This document shows positions 7,192-14,602 of a DNA stretch of 19,285 nucleotides, one piece after another. The notes beneath the pieces are model-generated. The model had not been told where the DNA came from and did not search any database. It worked only from the letters and a program-made list of their open reading frames with translations. The stretch lies in assembly GCA_017479785.1 (NCBI GenBank), contig JAFVBT010000063.1, positions 1 to 19,285 of the forward strand. The letters are read 5' to 3'. Position numbers and translations under genes: made by a program. This DNA comes from Alphaproteobacteria bacterium. Lineage in GTDB: Bacteria > Pseudomonadota > Alphaproteobacteria > RF32 > CAG-239. Within the stretch, counting starts at the first letter, position 1, and every line of letters starts with the position of its first letter.

Positions 7192-8904
7192 CTATTCCTC
7201 TTCTTCCGAGTTATATTCCTGAGCAATCGTGTTCAAAATAGTTTCCGTTTGCACCATATGTTCTCCGAGCAGGCAGGCTATTTGTTGTACTGTTGAAATA
7301 TTTTTATCAATAACTTCTTTTGCTTTTTGTGCCACAATTTCATGCGAATGATATGCATCGGTAATATCCGTAATTGTTGCACCGATACTGATGTTATCTT
7401 CTATCGGGAATATATGCAAATCGTACTGTTTGTTATTAAATCTGTGATTTTCTTTATGCACTTCTTTTTTGCCAGATAATGCGGACGTAAATGCCTTTTG
7501 CGCCTCAAAAAAATTACCGATCGGATTTCCCTGCAATCTCTGCGGATTTGACAGATACATTTCTTTATCGGTACCGGTGAACATTTTTATGAAAGCTTCG
7601 TTTGCTTCCAATATATTTAAATTTTTATCCAATATAACCATCACAGAAGGAATACTCTTAAGCATGGCATCTGCTTTTTTGGTTGCCAATTGGCGCATAT
7701 ATGAAGTACACATTGACGGTTCCGCATCGCCGTTCAACAATGCTTTGGCCATATCTTTGCACGTTTGATATCCGCAACCGGAGCAATTCAACTCATCTTC
7801 AGGCTTATATTTGCCAATGCGATGCAATGCATCTTGTATTTCCTCTATGGTATAAGATTTATGTTCTATCGGTTCCGCCACATATTGTTGTTTTACAACA
7901 ACTTGCGGACTTTGCGGTATGGAATCTCTATATTTAATATGACGCAAAACTCGGGAAATATTGTTGGTATCCGACAAATCTGTTGCAATACACGGACCGT
8001 GCATACAGCCGCCGGCACATGCCAATGCTTCAATAAACACCGGATTCTGCAATTTTTCTTCCGAAAATAAGTTGACCGCTGTGTCAAAGGCCTCCAAAGA
8101 ACAAACCTGACACAAGTGAACATTATCTTTTACGCCGATTTTGCGGATTGTTTCATTCATCCCGCCATCCATCGGATATAATCCTCCCTCATATGCATGG
8201 TGCGGCACAAATTCTTCTTCGGAACAATCTTCGGTTTCAAGTGCAACGTCACTTTCTTTAAGCCATATTTTCAATTCTTCAAAAGTCAGCGCATAGTCTA
8301 TCAAATTTTTATGTGTATCCGCCTCTTCTTTTTTAGCGATACACGGACCGATAAAGACAACACCGATATCTTTTCCGTAATGTTGTTTCAATAATTCGGC
8401 ATGCGTTAAAGCCGGTGAAGCAATCGGAACAATGTAATCGGCAAATTCGGGCTTATATAATTTTACATATTTTACAATGACTGGACATGCACTTGATATC
8501 ATCAAACCTTTGTCTTTGTTGTTTAATAAACGTGCCGTTTCAATAGAAACTTCCTGAGCTCCCAACGCCGTTTCACTAACACCGGCAAACCCGATTTTTT
8601 TGAGCGTGGCAATCATCTGCTTTGACGTGCAAGAAAAAGCTGCTCGCCAGCTCGGTGCAAGTGATACATAAACTTCCTTACCGGAATTCAGCAGTTTTTT
8701 CACGGGATCTATATCGCTTCTGACACGCTTGGCATGGCTCGGACAAGATGATACGCATCTGCCGCACGATATACACCTTTCTGAAATAACACAAGCATGG
8801 CCGTCCTGAATCCGAATAGATTTTACCGGACAGCGACGAACACATTTATAGCAATCCTGACATTCATTGTATAAAGTATATACTGCGCCCGATATTTTAG
8901 TCAT
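7192..8904 (-). CDS. hydS: Sensory [FeFe] hydrogenase with PAS domain (HydS-like, group C)
   Basis: This 570-residue multidomain protein starts with two ferredoxin-type [4Fe-4S] sites (C15-C25 and C44-C54). An H-cluster domain follows with ISSACPV (136-142), IGPCIAKK (185-192) and EALACAGGC (292-300), giving predicted ligands C140, C188, C296 and C300. The proton-shuttle cysteine is replaced by Ala139, a hallmark of group C sensory enzymes. Next come a four-cysteine FeS domain (C374, C377, C382, C399), a PAS domain (about 410-518) and a short helical C-terminal tail ending in acidic residues. The family is thought to sense H2 or redox state rather than turn over rapidly. The upstream small [2Fe-2S] protein overlaps by ATGA, and the SpoIIE phosphatase starts immediately after the stop, so signal output through that phosphatase is the natural inference. 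A GAGG Shine-Dalgarno precedes the start. Confidence 0.9.
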   Translation of the reverse strand: MTKISGAVYTLYNECQDCYKCVRRCPVKSIRIQDGHACVISERCISCGRCVSSCPSHAKRVRSDIDPVKKLLNSGKEVYVSLAPSWRAAFSCTSKQMIATLKKIGFAGVSETALGAQEVSIETARLLNNKDKGLMISSACPVIVKYVKLYKPEFADYIVPIASPALTHAELLKQHYGKDIGVVFIGPCIAKKEEADTHKNLIDYALTFEELKIWLKESDVALETEDCSEEEFVPHHAYEGGLYPMDGGMNETIRKIGVKDNVHLCQVCSLEAFDTAVNLFSEEKLQNPVFIEALACAGGCMHGPCIATDLSDTNNISRVLRHIKYRDSIPQSPQVVVKQQYVAEPIEHKSYTIEEIQDALHRIGKYKPEDELNCSGCGYQTCKDMAKALLNGDAEPSMCTSYMRQLATKKADAMLKSIPSVMVILDKNLNILEANEAFIKMFTGTDKEMYLSNPQRLQGNPIGNFFEAQKAFTSALSGKKEVHKENHRFNNKQYDLHIFPIEDNISIGATITDITDAYHSHEIVAQKAKEVIDKNISTVQQIACLLGEHMVQTETILNTIAQEYNSEEEE

Positions 8905-9131
8905 AGTGCCTCTATTGTTTTAATTAAATCTTCCGGAGTGGTATAATGATATTTTTCATCATTAATATAGACATTCGGTCCTTCTTGGCATAAGTTCCTG
9001 CAACGACAACCTATTACTTCTATAGAAATATCTTTTTTGTTGTTTCGGATATATTCTTCCAAAAATGCGAGACTCTTGTCATTTCCCCTTATATAACAAG
9101 AACTTCCCAAACAAAATTTTACCGTTGTCAT
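8901..9131 (-). CDS. Small thioredoxin-like [2Fe-2S] protein
   Basis: This 76-residue protein has the thioredoxin-like [2Fe-2S] ferredoxin pattern seen in NuoE/HndA C-terminal domains: C7-x4-C12 in FCLGSSC and C44-x3-C48 in CRCRNLC, with an extra C42. It lacks the N-terminal helical part of NuoE, so it is a stand-alone domain. AAAGAGG lies just upstream of the ATG. It is the first gene of the HydS-phosphatase operon, overlapping hydS by four bases (ATGA), so it probably delivers electrons to, or takes them from, the sensory hydrogenase. That partnership is inferred from position. It could alternatively serve the neighbouring Hnd complex, where a similar domain is found in HndA and at the N-terminus of HndC. 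Confidence 0.85.
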   Translation of the reverse strand: MTTVKFCLGSSCYIRGNDKSLAFLEEYIRNNKKDISIEVIGCRCRNLCQEGPNVYINDEKYHYTTPEDLIKTIEAL

Positions 9132-9157
9132 GCTGACCTCTTTGATGATTTATTCAC

Positions 9158-9186
9158 AAAGTATTTTAAATCCTTATCATTGTCAA
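9158..9186 (-). promoter_or_regulatory. Promoter of the HydS operon
   Basis: A perfect minus-strand -35 box TTGACA lies at 9186-9181, directly downstream of the hndD terminator. The -10 is weak: TACTTT at 9163-9158 (17-nt spacer) or AATACT at 9165-9160 (15-nt spacer). A transcript from here would have a leader of about 20 nt before the ATG at 9131. Confidence 0.5.
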
Positions 9187-9188
9187 GC

Positions 9189-9230
9189 AAAAACAAAAGC
9201 TCTCAGGCTTATTACCAAAGAGCTTTTGTT
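9189..9230 (-). terminator. Rho-independent terminator of the hnd operon
   Basis: A perfect 12-bp stem (9192-9203 with 9219-9230) with a 15-nt loop lies 11 bp after the hndD stop codon. The minus-strand RNA continues into a U-rich tail. It separates the hnd operon from the HydS operon, whose -35 box starts only a few bases further on. Confidence 0.8.
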
Positions 9231-9240
9231 CGGTTCAAAA

Positions 9241-11007
9241 TTATTTCTTGTATAAATCTCGCTCTCTGTATTTTGTGTGTAACAAGTGATGTGCTTTTTC
9301 ACCGCCTGCCTTACCTAAATAGTCTGCATAGAGCTTTTTGATCGACTCATTTTTATGCGACAAGCGATTTTGGGCTTCAACATCTTCATTATATAAACCT
9401 TTAGAGCGCAATTTGCGAATTTCATTGTTAATTCCCCAAGGTTTGTCAAATGTTGCCCCCATCACACGCGGCTGACCGCCACCGGCTATGCACCCGCCCG
9501 GACAAGCCATAACTTCAATAAAATGATAAGGCGGTTCACTGCCCTCAGATTTAGCTTTATTGATGGCTTCCATAACCGGTGCAACATTACCGACGCCGTT
9601 TACAACGGCAATGCGAACCTTTGTGCCTTTGATATCAATTTCTGCCGCTTTTACGGCTTTCAAACCTTCAATAGCCTCAAAGTTCAGTTTACCGAGTTCT
9701 TCACCGGTAATGTAAAAATAAGCCGTTCTCAGTGCAGCGGTCATCACCCCGCCCGTAACGCCGAAAATTGTCCCAGCGCCGGAGTATTCACCCAACGGAC
9801 TGTCGGCTTCTTCTTCTTTTAAATGTTTGAAATCAATACCGGCGGCTTTTATCATTTTTGCCAATTCACGAGTTGTGATAACTTCATCAACATCTTTATA
9901 TCCGGAAGAATTCATTGTTTCATCTCGTCCGATTTCCCATTTTTTAGCCGTACACGGCATAACCGACACGACTTTCACTTTAGAAGCATCAACTCCGGCT
10001 TTTTCAGCCCAATAGGTTTTTGCAATTGCGCCCAACATCTGGTGCGGAGATTTGCAAGAAGACAAATTGGCAAGATTTTCAGGGTAATATTTTTCCACAT
10101 AATCAACCCATGCCGGACAACAAGATGTAAACATCGGAATATTATCGTTTTTCGTAAATCTTTCAACAAATTCAGATGCTTCTTCAATAATTGTCAAATC
10201 TGCGGCGAAGTTTGTATCAAACACTTTGGCAAATCCCAAACGACGAAGTGCCGCATAAATTTTTCCGGTTAAATTAGAACCGAAATCAAAACCGAATTCT
10301 TCTCCCAATGCCACACGAACAGCAGGTGCTATTTGAACAACCGTTATATTTTTTTTGTTATTCAAAAGAGCTGATACCCTGCGTGTGTTATCATAATCGG
10401 TGATAGCTCCGGTCGGGCAATGAGCCACACACTGACCACATTTTATACACGGCGAATTTGCCAACTTGGTATCATTCGCTCCGGTAATTTTGGTTACAAA
10501 ACCGCGGCGCAAATAACTCAAGGCCCAAACATTCTGAACATTCTGACAAATATTTACACATCTTCCGCAAACAATACACTTTGACGGATCCAGAACAATT
10601 GCGCCGGTGGTATCATCTTTAGGTTCCTGAGAAACCAGTTTAACGATTTCGTTTTGATCAATACCCAATTCGGCTGTAATATCCTGCAATTCACACTGAT
10701 TGCTTCGCGAACAATTCAAACAATCATTCGGGTGGTTACTTAAAATAAGCTTTAAGACCATCTTTCTGATTTCTTTTAATTCTTCATCATTGGTTATAAC
10801 TTCCATTCCTTCCGAAACAGGCGTACAGCAAGAACGCATTATTCTTCCGCCGACTTTTACAATACACATACCGCATCCGGCACTCGGATCAACATCCGGA
10901 TGTTTGCACAATGTCGGGATATTAATCTGCACCGTTCTGGCGGCATCTAAAATGCTTGTATCCGGGGCAACTTCAACTTCAATATTGTCAATTTTCAATT
11001 TTACCAT
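9241..11007 (-). CDS. hndD: Group A [FeFe] hydrogenase catalytic subunit HndD/HydA
   Basis: The 588 residues match HndD-type catalytic subunits. In order: a plant-type [2Fe-2S] domain (C34, C45, C48, C60); the His-ligated cluster motif HPNDCLNCSRSNQC (H92, C96, C99, C105); two [4Fe-4S] ferredoxin sites (C144-C154 and C187-C197); and the H-cluster domain with TSCCPAW (294-300), MPCTAKK (350-356) and EVMACPGGC (498-506). The ligands are C297, C352, C502 and C506, with proton-shuttle C296 intact. The C-terminus (about 522-585) is the small-subunit-like segment. It reduces protons to H2, or the reverse, as the catalytic part of a cytoplasmic HndACD/HydABC complex. It is third in its operon, 12 bp after hndC, with AAGGAG eight nt before the ATG. 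It lacks the extra C-terminal [2Fe-2S] domain of Thermotoga HydA. Confidence 0.95.
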   Translation of the reverse strand: MVKLKIDNIEVEVAPDTSILDAARTVQINIPTLCKHPDVDPSAGCGMCIVKVGGRIMRSCCTPVSEGMEVITNDEELKEIRKMVLKLILSNHPNDCLNCSRSNQCELQDITAELGIDQNEIVKLVSQEPKDDTTGAIVLDPSKCIVCGRCVNICQNVQNVWALSYLRRGFVTKITGANDTKLANSPCIKCGQCVAHCPTGAITDYDNTRRVSALLNNKKNITVVQIAPAVRVALGEEFGFDFGSNLTGKIYAALRRLGFAKVFDTNFAADLTIIEEASEFVERFTKNDNIPMFTSCCPAWVDYVEKYYPENLANLSSCKSPHQMLGAIAKTYWAEKAGVDASKVKVVSVMPCTAKKWEIGRDETMNSSGYKDVDEVITTRELAKMIKAAGIDFKHLKEEEADSPLGEYSGAGTIFGVTGGVMTAALRTAYFYITGEELGKLNFEAIEGLKAVKAAEIDIKGTKVRIAVVNGVGNVAPVMEAINKAKSEGSEPPYHFIEVMACPGGCIAGGGQPRVMGATFDKPWGINNEIRKLRSKGLYNEDVEAQNRLSHKNESIKKLYADYLGKAGGEKAHHLLHTKYRERDLYKK

Positions 11008-11019
11008 TTCAATTACTCC

Positions 11020-12693
11020 TTATTCTTTACCGTCAAGCAATTTGTTTGTATATTCTTCTTCATAAAAACGAAGCGTTGATAATACCGGATTTGGAGCTGT
11101 TTGACCCAAACCGCACAATGAAGCTTTTTGCATTGCTTTTGCAATTTGTTTCAATAATTCCAAATCTTTCTTTTTGCCGCGCCCACGATTGATTTTATCT
11201 AAAAGCAATAACATTTGTCTGCCGCCGATACGACACGGAGCGCATTTACCGCAAGATTCATCAACGGTAAAGTCCAAATAGAATTTTGCCAACGAAACCA
11301 TATCGGAGGAATCATCAATAACAATCAAACCACCGGAGCCCATAATAGAACCGATTTTCTTTAATTCCTCATAACAAACCGGCATATCCATCAACTGAAC
11401 CGGAATAAGTCCGCCCGACGGTCCGCCCGATTGAACAGCCTTCAATGTTTTCCCTTCAGGAACGCCGCCACCGATTTCATTAACAATTTCATTAATCGTT
11501 GTTCCCATCGGAACTTCAATCAAACCGGAATGTTCAACCTGACCGGTTAATGCAAAAACTTTAGTGCCTTTTGATGTTGCCGTACCGAATGAGGCAAACC
11601 AATCCGCACCTTTGAGCAGAATTTTTGAAACATTGGCTAAAGTTTCTACGTTGTTCACACAAGAAGGCTTACCCCACAATCCTTTATTGGTCGGGTACGG
11701 CGGTCTCGGACGCGGTGTCCCTCGCGCACCTTCTATAGAATGAATAAGAGCTGTTTCCTCACCGCAAACAAACGCACCGGCACCGAGACGAATATCAATA
11801 TTAAACGAGAAATCTGTGCCCATAATATTTTTACCGAGCAACAAATGTCTGCGACAATCCTGCAAAGCTTTTTGCAATCTTTCAACCGCCAGCGGATATT
11901 CGGCTCTGACATAAAACCAGCCGGCAGTTGCACCGATGGCATAAGCGGCAATCATCATACCCTCAATAACGGCATGCGGATCACCTTCCAGAATTGAACG
12001 ATCCATATATGCTCCCGGATCGCCCTCATCTCCGTTACAAATAATGAATTTTTCATCAACCGTCGGAACTTTGGCCGCCAATTCCCACTTCATACCGGTA
12101 GAGAATCCGCCGCCGCCGCGTCCGCGCAAACCGGATTTTTTGATTTCTTCCACAACCTGCCCAGGTGTCATGGTCTTCAAAGCTTTTTCCAAAGCCAAAT
12201 AGCCGCCGTGGGCGATATATTCGGATATATCTTCCGGATCAATGTGACCGGCATTTTTTAATACAACCTTTTCCTGCTTGGTAAAGAACGGTAAATCAAG
12301 TGATAAAACATAAGGCTTTAATGTTTCATCCGTCACCATATCACCGTCATTTTTCAATCCCGGAATAACATATTTTTCCATAATGGCACGCGTAGCTTCA
12401 AGGTCAACGCGTTTGAACAAAATGTCTTTTTTACCTTTGATTTCAACTCTGATAAGCGGACCGTGTGCGCAAAGTCCCATACAACCCGTTGCAACAACAC
12501 GAACATCATCGGTTAAATTGTTTTCTTCCAAAACTTTTTGAATAAGACTGATTAAATCATCACTGCCTGAAGATTTGCAACCGGTGGAATGGCAACAATA
12601 TATGCTGCATTTATATTTTTCTATTTCGGCGAGTTTGTTTTTCGCTATATTGTGAATATCAAACTTCTTTCTGATTTCTTCCATATCAACCAT
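11020..12693 (-). CDS. hndC: NuoF-like NAD(P)-binding flavoprotein subunit HndC/HydB
   Basis: This 557-residue flavoprotein has a thioredoxin-like [2Fe-2S] domain at the N-terminus (cysteines at 29-39, then CMGLC at 71-75). The NuoF core follows: GRGGGGFSTGMKWE (191-204) and NGDEGDPGAYMDRS (220-233) for FMN/NADH binding, an SLBB region (about 375-465), and the [4Fe-4S] ligands CGKCAPC (481-487) plus C527. It oxidises or reduces NAD(P)(H) and passes electrons to the hydrogenase subunit. Unlike Thermotoga HydB there is no C-terminal pair of ferredoxin [4Fe-4S] motifs; the protein ends 30 residues after C527. The N-terminal domain may stand in for the separate HndB of other organisms. A consensus AAGGAGG lies 8 nt before the ATG, inside the end of hndA. 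Whether the complex bifurcates electrons cannot be told from sequence alone. Confidence 0.93.
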   Translation of the reverse strand: MVDMEEIRKKFDIHNIAKNKLAEIEKYKCSIYCCHSTGCKSSGSDDLISLIQKVLEENNLTDDVRVVATGCMGLCAHGPLIRVEIKGKKDILFKRVDLEATRAIMEKYVIPGLKNDGDMVTDETLKPYVLSLDLPFFTKQEKVVLKNAGHIDPEDISEYIAHGGYLALEKALKTMTPGQVVEEIKKSGLRGRGGGGFSTGMKWELAAKVPTVDEKFIICNGDEGDPGAYMDRSILEGDPHAVIEGMMIAAYAIGATAGWFYVRAEYPLAVERLQKALQDCRRHLLLGKNIMGTDFSFNIDIRLGAGAFVCGEETALIHSIEGARGTPRPRPPYPTNKGLWGKPSCVNNVETLANVSKILLKGADWFASFGTATSKGTKVFALTGQVEHSGLIEVPMGTTINEIVNEIGGGVPEGKTLKAVQSGGPSGGLIPVQLMDMPVCYEELKKIGSIMGSGGLIVIDDSSDMVSLAKFYLDFTVDESCGKCAPCRIGGRQMLLLLDKINRGRGKKKDLELLKQIAKAMQKASLCGLGQTAPNPVLSTLRFYEEEYTNKLLDGKE

Positions 12694-12696
12694 ATT

Positions 12697-13176
12697 TTAT
12701 GCCTCCTTCTTAAATGCTTCACGCCATTCGTTTAATATTACAGGCACTTGTTCCGGCGTCATTCTTCCGTATGTTTTACCGTTTACCACACATACCGGAG
12801 CCAAACCACAGCAACCGACACATCTTACAACTTGCAGGTGGAACAAACCGTCCGGAGTACTTTCTCCCTCTTTTATACCGAGTTCGGACTTAAATTTCTC
12901 CAATACTTTGTCGTTACCCTTCAAGAAACAAGCCGTTCCGGTGCAAACGGAAATAACAGCCTTACCCGGAGTTACCAACTTAAAGAAGTTATAAAAAGTC
13001 AACACTTCATAAACACGCGCAAGCGGCACATTCATTGTTTTAGCCAAATCCATCGCATCTTGCCAACCCACATAGCCTTTCACACCTTGAATTTCATGCA
13101 AGGCCATAATGAGAGATCCGCGTTTTTTACGCCACTTATCCCCGGTTTGACACCCCAGACAAGTTTCCCTATCCAT
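12697..13176 (-). CDS. hndA: NuoE-like [2Fe-2S] subunit HndA/HydC
   Basis: This 159-residue subunit has a helical N-terminal half (residues about 18-62, with VPLARVYEVLTFYNFF) and a thioredoxin-like [2Fe-2S] half whose ligands are C78 and C83 (CTGTAC) and C119 and C123 (CVGCC). It is the electron-relay partner of the NuoF-like subunit. A longer frame starts at 13206, but AGGAG sits six to seven nt before the ATG at 13176, and the predicted transcription start falls near 13212, so the shorter form is chosen. An unusual CLGC pair at residues 6-9 precedes the normal domain. It is first in the hndACD operon; only a few bases separate its stop from the hndC start. Confidence 0.93.
   Translation of the reverse strand: MDRETCLGCQTGDKWRKKRGSLIMALHEIQGVKGYVGWQDAMDLAKTMNVPLARVYEVLTFYNFFKLVTPGKAVISVCTGTACFLKGNDKVLEKFKSELGIKEGESTPDGLFHLQVVRCVGCCGLAPVCVVNGKTYGRMTPEQVPVILNEWREAFKKEA
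12702..12708 (-). promoter_or_regulatory. Consensus ribosome binding site of hndC
   Basis: Minus-strand AAGGAGG lies inside the last codons of hndA, eight nt before the hndC ATG. It is the strongest Shine-Dalgarno in the window and fits high, coupled expression of the NuoF-like subunit. Confidence 0.8.
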
Positions 13177-13218
13177 TTTATCTCCTAAATTAAAGTTAAG
13201 TTCCATCTTTCGAGACGC

Positions 13219-13246
13219 ATTATAAAGTTAATTTTTTATATTGCAA
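13219..13246 (-). promoter_or_regulatory. Promoter of the hndACD operon
   Basis: Minus-strand TTGCAA (13246-13241) and a perfect TATAAT (13224-13219) are separated by 16 nt. Transcription would begin near 13212, giving a leader of about 36 nt to the ATG at 13176. This placement rules against the upstream in-frame ATG at 13206, which would have almost no leader. Confidence 0.65.
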
Positions 13247-13343
13247 CTCATTTTAGCATATTTTCAATTATATTTTAGATAATATTTGTATTATCGCATT
13301 TGGTTCAGGTTTTCCTATCGGAGTATTTATAAAAATCGGACAC

Positions 13344-13382
13344 AAAAAAACAGCCTCTGCCGAGATGACAGAAGCCGTTTTT
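13344..13382 (-). terminator. Rho-independent terminator of the HAD phosphatase gene
   Basis: Arms 13346-13359 and 13369-13382 pair over 14 bp with a 9-nt loop and run into a T-stretch on the minus strand. Two positions are G-U wobbles in the minus-strand RNA but would be A-C mismatches in plus-strand RNA, so the direction is clear. It starts 23 nt after the HAD stop codon. Confidence 0.8.
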
Positions 13383-13404
13383 GCAGTAGTTTTTCCGTTT
13401 GCCA

Positions 13405-14232
13405 TTAAAACTGTTTAAGTTCGGCATCGGCAGCAAGTTTATCAATCACCTTTTTGACATAGCGGTCGATTTTTTTACCGACGGAATAGTCAGCCGGTGC
13501 AAAAATATTAACGCGTCCATCATCCAAATATTTGGCTGCACGGCCCTTGGCACCGTGTTTGTGCGGTTGATAAACGGCCACGCAATATCCGCCCAAACGT
13601 TTAATCATGGACATACAAGGCACATCGGTATCACCGTCACCGAAATATATCATATGATTAAAAGGTACGGGACGTTCATTTTCCGGCATAACGCAATTCA
13701 CAGACTTATTGTCAAGCACATCAAAACACCCTTTATTGATTCTGAACAAATATTGCGTCTTAGCGGTATAATTGACCACACGAGCCGGCCATTCGGCTTC
13801 GCCGTATCCGTTATACATAAAGGTAGACGCATATAATTGCGAAAATTTAGGTGCAATCGGTGTGCCTTCAACAATTTCCTGTAAGCCGGAAGAAATCAGA
13901 TAATGCGAAATTTCAACGCCATTGCTTAAAGCGTATGTGTTGATACGGTCAAACCATTCAACCACCCCCTTAAATAGGACAATGTCCCTACCGCAAGCAA
14001 CAAAATCTTCGCGTTTGAAAGCTATTTTTCGCGCTTTTGCCTCATCCAACATGCACTTCATATAGCATAAATTGTTGTCGGCCGCAAATTTTTCAGCCAT
14101 TGCGTCTGATTTTTTCCAAAACTCTTCAGGTGTCATGCCTAATCTGCGCATAAAACCGTATTCTTGCATATTACCGGCTGCAAGTGTGCCGTCAAAATCG
14201 TAGCAGAACGCTACCTGAGTTTTTTTCTTCAT
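13405..14232 (-). CDS. HAD-superfamily phosphatase
   Basis: This 275-residue protein has all four haloacid dehalogenase motifs: motif I YDFDGTLA (D12 nucleophile, D14 acid/base), motif II SSG at 114-116, a probable motif III lysine near K158, and motif IV GDGDTD (198-203). The insertion between motifs I and II is helical, the usual place for a C1 cap that sets substrate choice. It would hydrolyse a phosphomonoester by an aspartyl-phosphate intermediate in the cytoplasm. The overall arrangement recalls phosphoserine-phosphatase-like (PSP) members, but I cannot name the substrate. It is a single gene with its own terminator. The Shine-Dalgarno is weak (AGAG at about 7 nt). It is unrelated in function to the hnd operon downstream as far as the sequence shows. 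Confidence 0.85.
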   Translation of the reverse strand: MKKKTQVAFCYDFDGTLAAGNMQEYGFMRRLGMTPEEFWKKSDAMAEKFAADNNLCYMKCMLDEAKARKIAFKREDFVACGRDIVLFKGVVEWFDRINTYALSNGVEISHYLISSGLQEIVEGTPIAPKFSQLYASTFMYNGYGEAEWPARVVNYTAKTQYLFRINKGCFDVLDNKSVNCVMPENERPVPFNHMIYFGDGDTDVPCMSMIKRLGGYCVAVYQPHKHGAKGRAAKYLDDGRVNIFAPADYSVGKKIDRYVKKVIDKLAADAELKQF

Positions 14233-14261
14233 AGTATCTCTATAATATATTTATGTCTTGT

Positions 14262-14289
14262 ATATTATGCCGAAAAATTTAAAACACAA
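14262..14289 (-). promoter_or_regulatory. Possible promoter of the HAD gene
   Basis: Minus-strand TTGTGT (14289-14284) and TAATAT (14267-14262) lie 16 nt apart, about 30 nt upstream of the ATG. Both boxes are only partial matches in A+T-rich DNA, so this is tentative. Confidence 0.35.
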
Positions 14290-14337
14290 CCGTTAAAATG
14301 AAATTGCCGACAAAATAAATATTCAGACTGCTCCTCT

Positions 14338-14436
14338 TCAAACATTTTTCCAGACAACAAATTTGCGAATACCTGCTTTGAAAGAGGTTTTCGGATTATA
14401 TCCCAACAATTTTTGCGCTTTTGATATTACAATAAG
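14338..14436 (-). pseudogene. Remnant 3' end of an NAD-dependent sugar epimerase gene
   Basis: Within the 370-bp gap 14233-14602, one minus-strand frame ending in TGA at 14338 reads SKAQKLLGYNP, then KTSFKAGIRKFVVW and a short tail. This matches the typical C-terminus of UDP-sugar 4-epimerases and related extended SDR proteins (pattern: residues that read D/SxxKAxxLLGYxPxTSFxxGIxxFVxW). Only about 30 codons are recognisable. No start codon, no nucleotide-binding GxxGxxG region and no room for the other 280 or so residues exist before the transporter gene. It is therefore a decayed leftover, and suggests that a sugar-nucleotide gene was lost or moved here. The rest of the gap holds only putative promoters. 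Confidence 0.5.
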
Positions 14437-14504
14437 CTGTATGAAAACAGGCTTGTATGAACTGTATTTGATTGGATGAGATATGTCAAACACCTGATTT
14501 TCTG

Positions 14505-14513
14505 TGATATAAT
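14505..14513 (+). promoter_or_regulatory. Possible extended -10 promoter of the transporter gene
   Basis: TGATATAAT is an extended -10 element (TGnTATAAT) about 90 nt upstream of the ATG at 14603; no good -35 is seen. A second perfect TATAAT at 14558-14563, also without a clear -35, is an alternative that would give a shorter leader. The gene has an AAGGA Shine-Dalgarno at 14589-14593. Confidence 0.4.
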
Positions 14514-14602
14514 TCCATAGAATTTTGTAATTTTATTCTTTCTTAAATAATAGAGATTATAATGTTATAAAGTTGTGATTTTTATCCTAAGGAAAATTAT
14601 AC

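Noticed and set aside
9823..10272. Open plus-strand frame of 149 codons opposite hndD
   Set aside because: It lies fully inside the hndD gene, has a low-complexity Phe/Cys/His-rich composition typical of antisense shadow frames, and has no ribosome binding site of note.
12748..13188. Open plus-strand frame opposite hndA
   Set aside because: It is an antisense shadow of a conserved NuoE-like gene, with Ser/Thr/His-rich composition and no recognisable domain.
13177..13206. Ten-residue longer hndA starting at 13206
   Set aside because: The predicted transcript starts near 13212, leaving almost no leader, and the good AGGAG site belongs to the ATG at 13176.
13399..13836. Open plus-strand frame of 145 codons opposite the HAD gene
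   Set aside because: It mirrors a gene with all four HAD motifs on the other strand; no domain or expression signal supports it.
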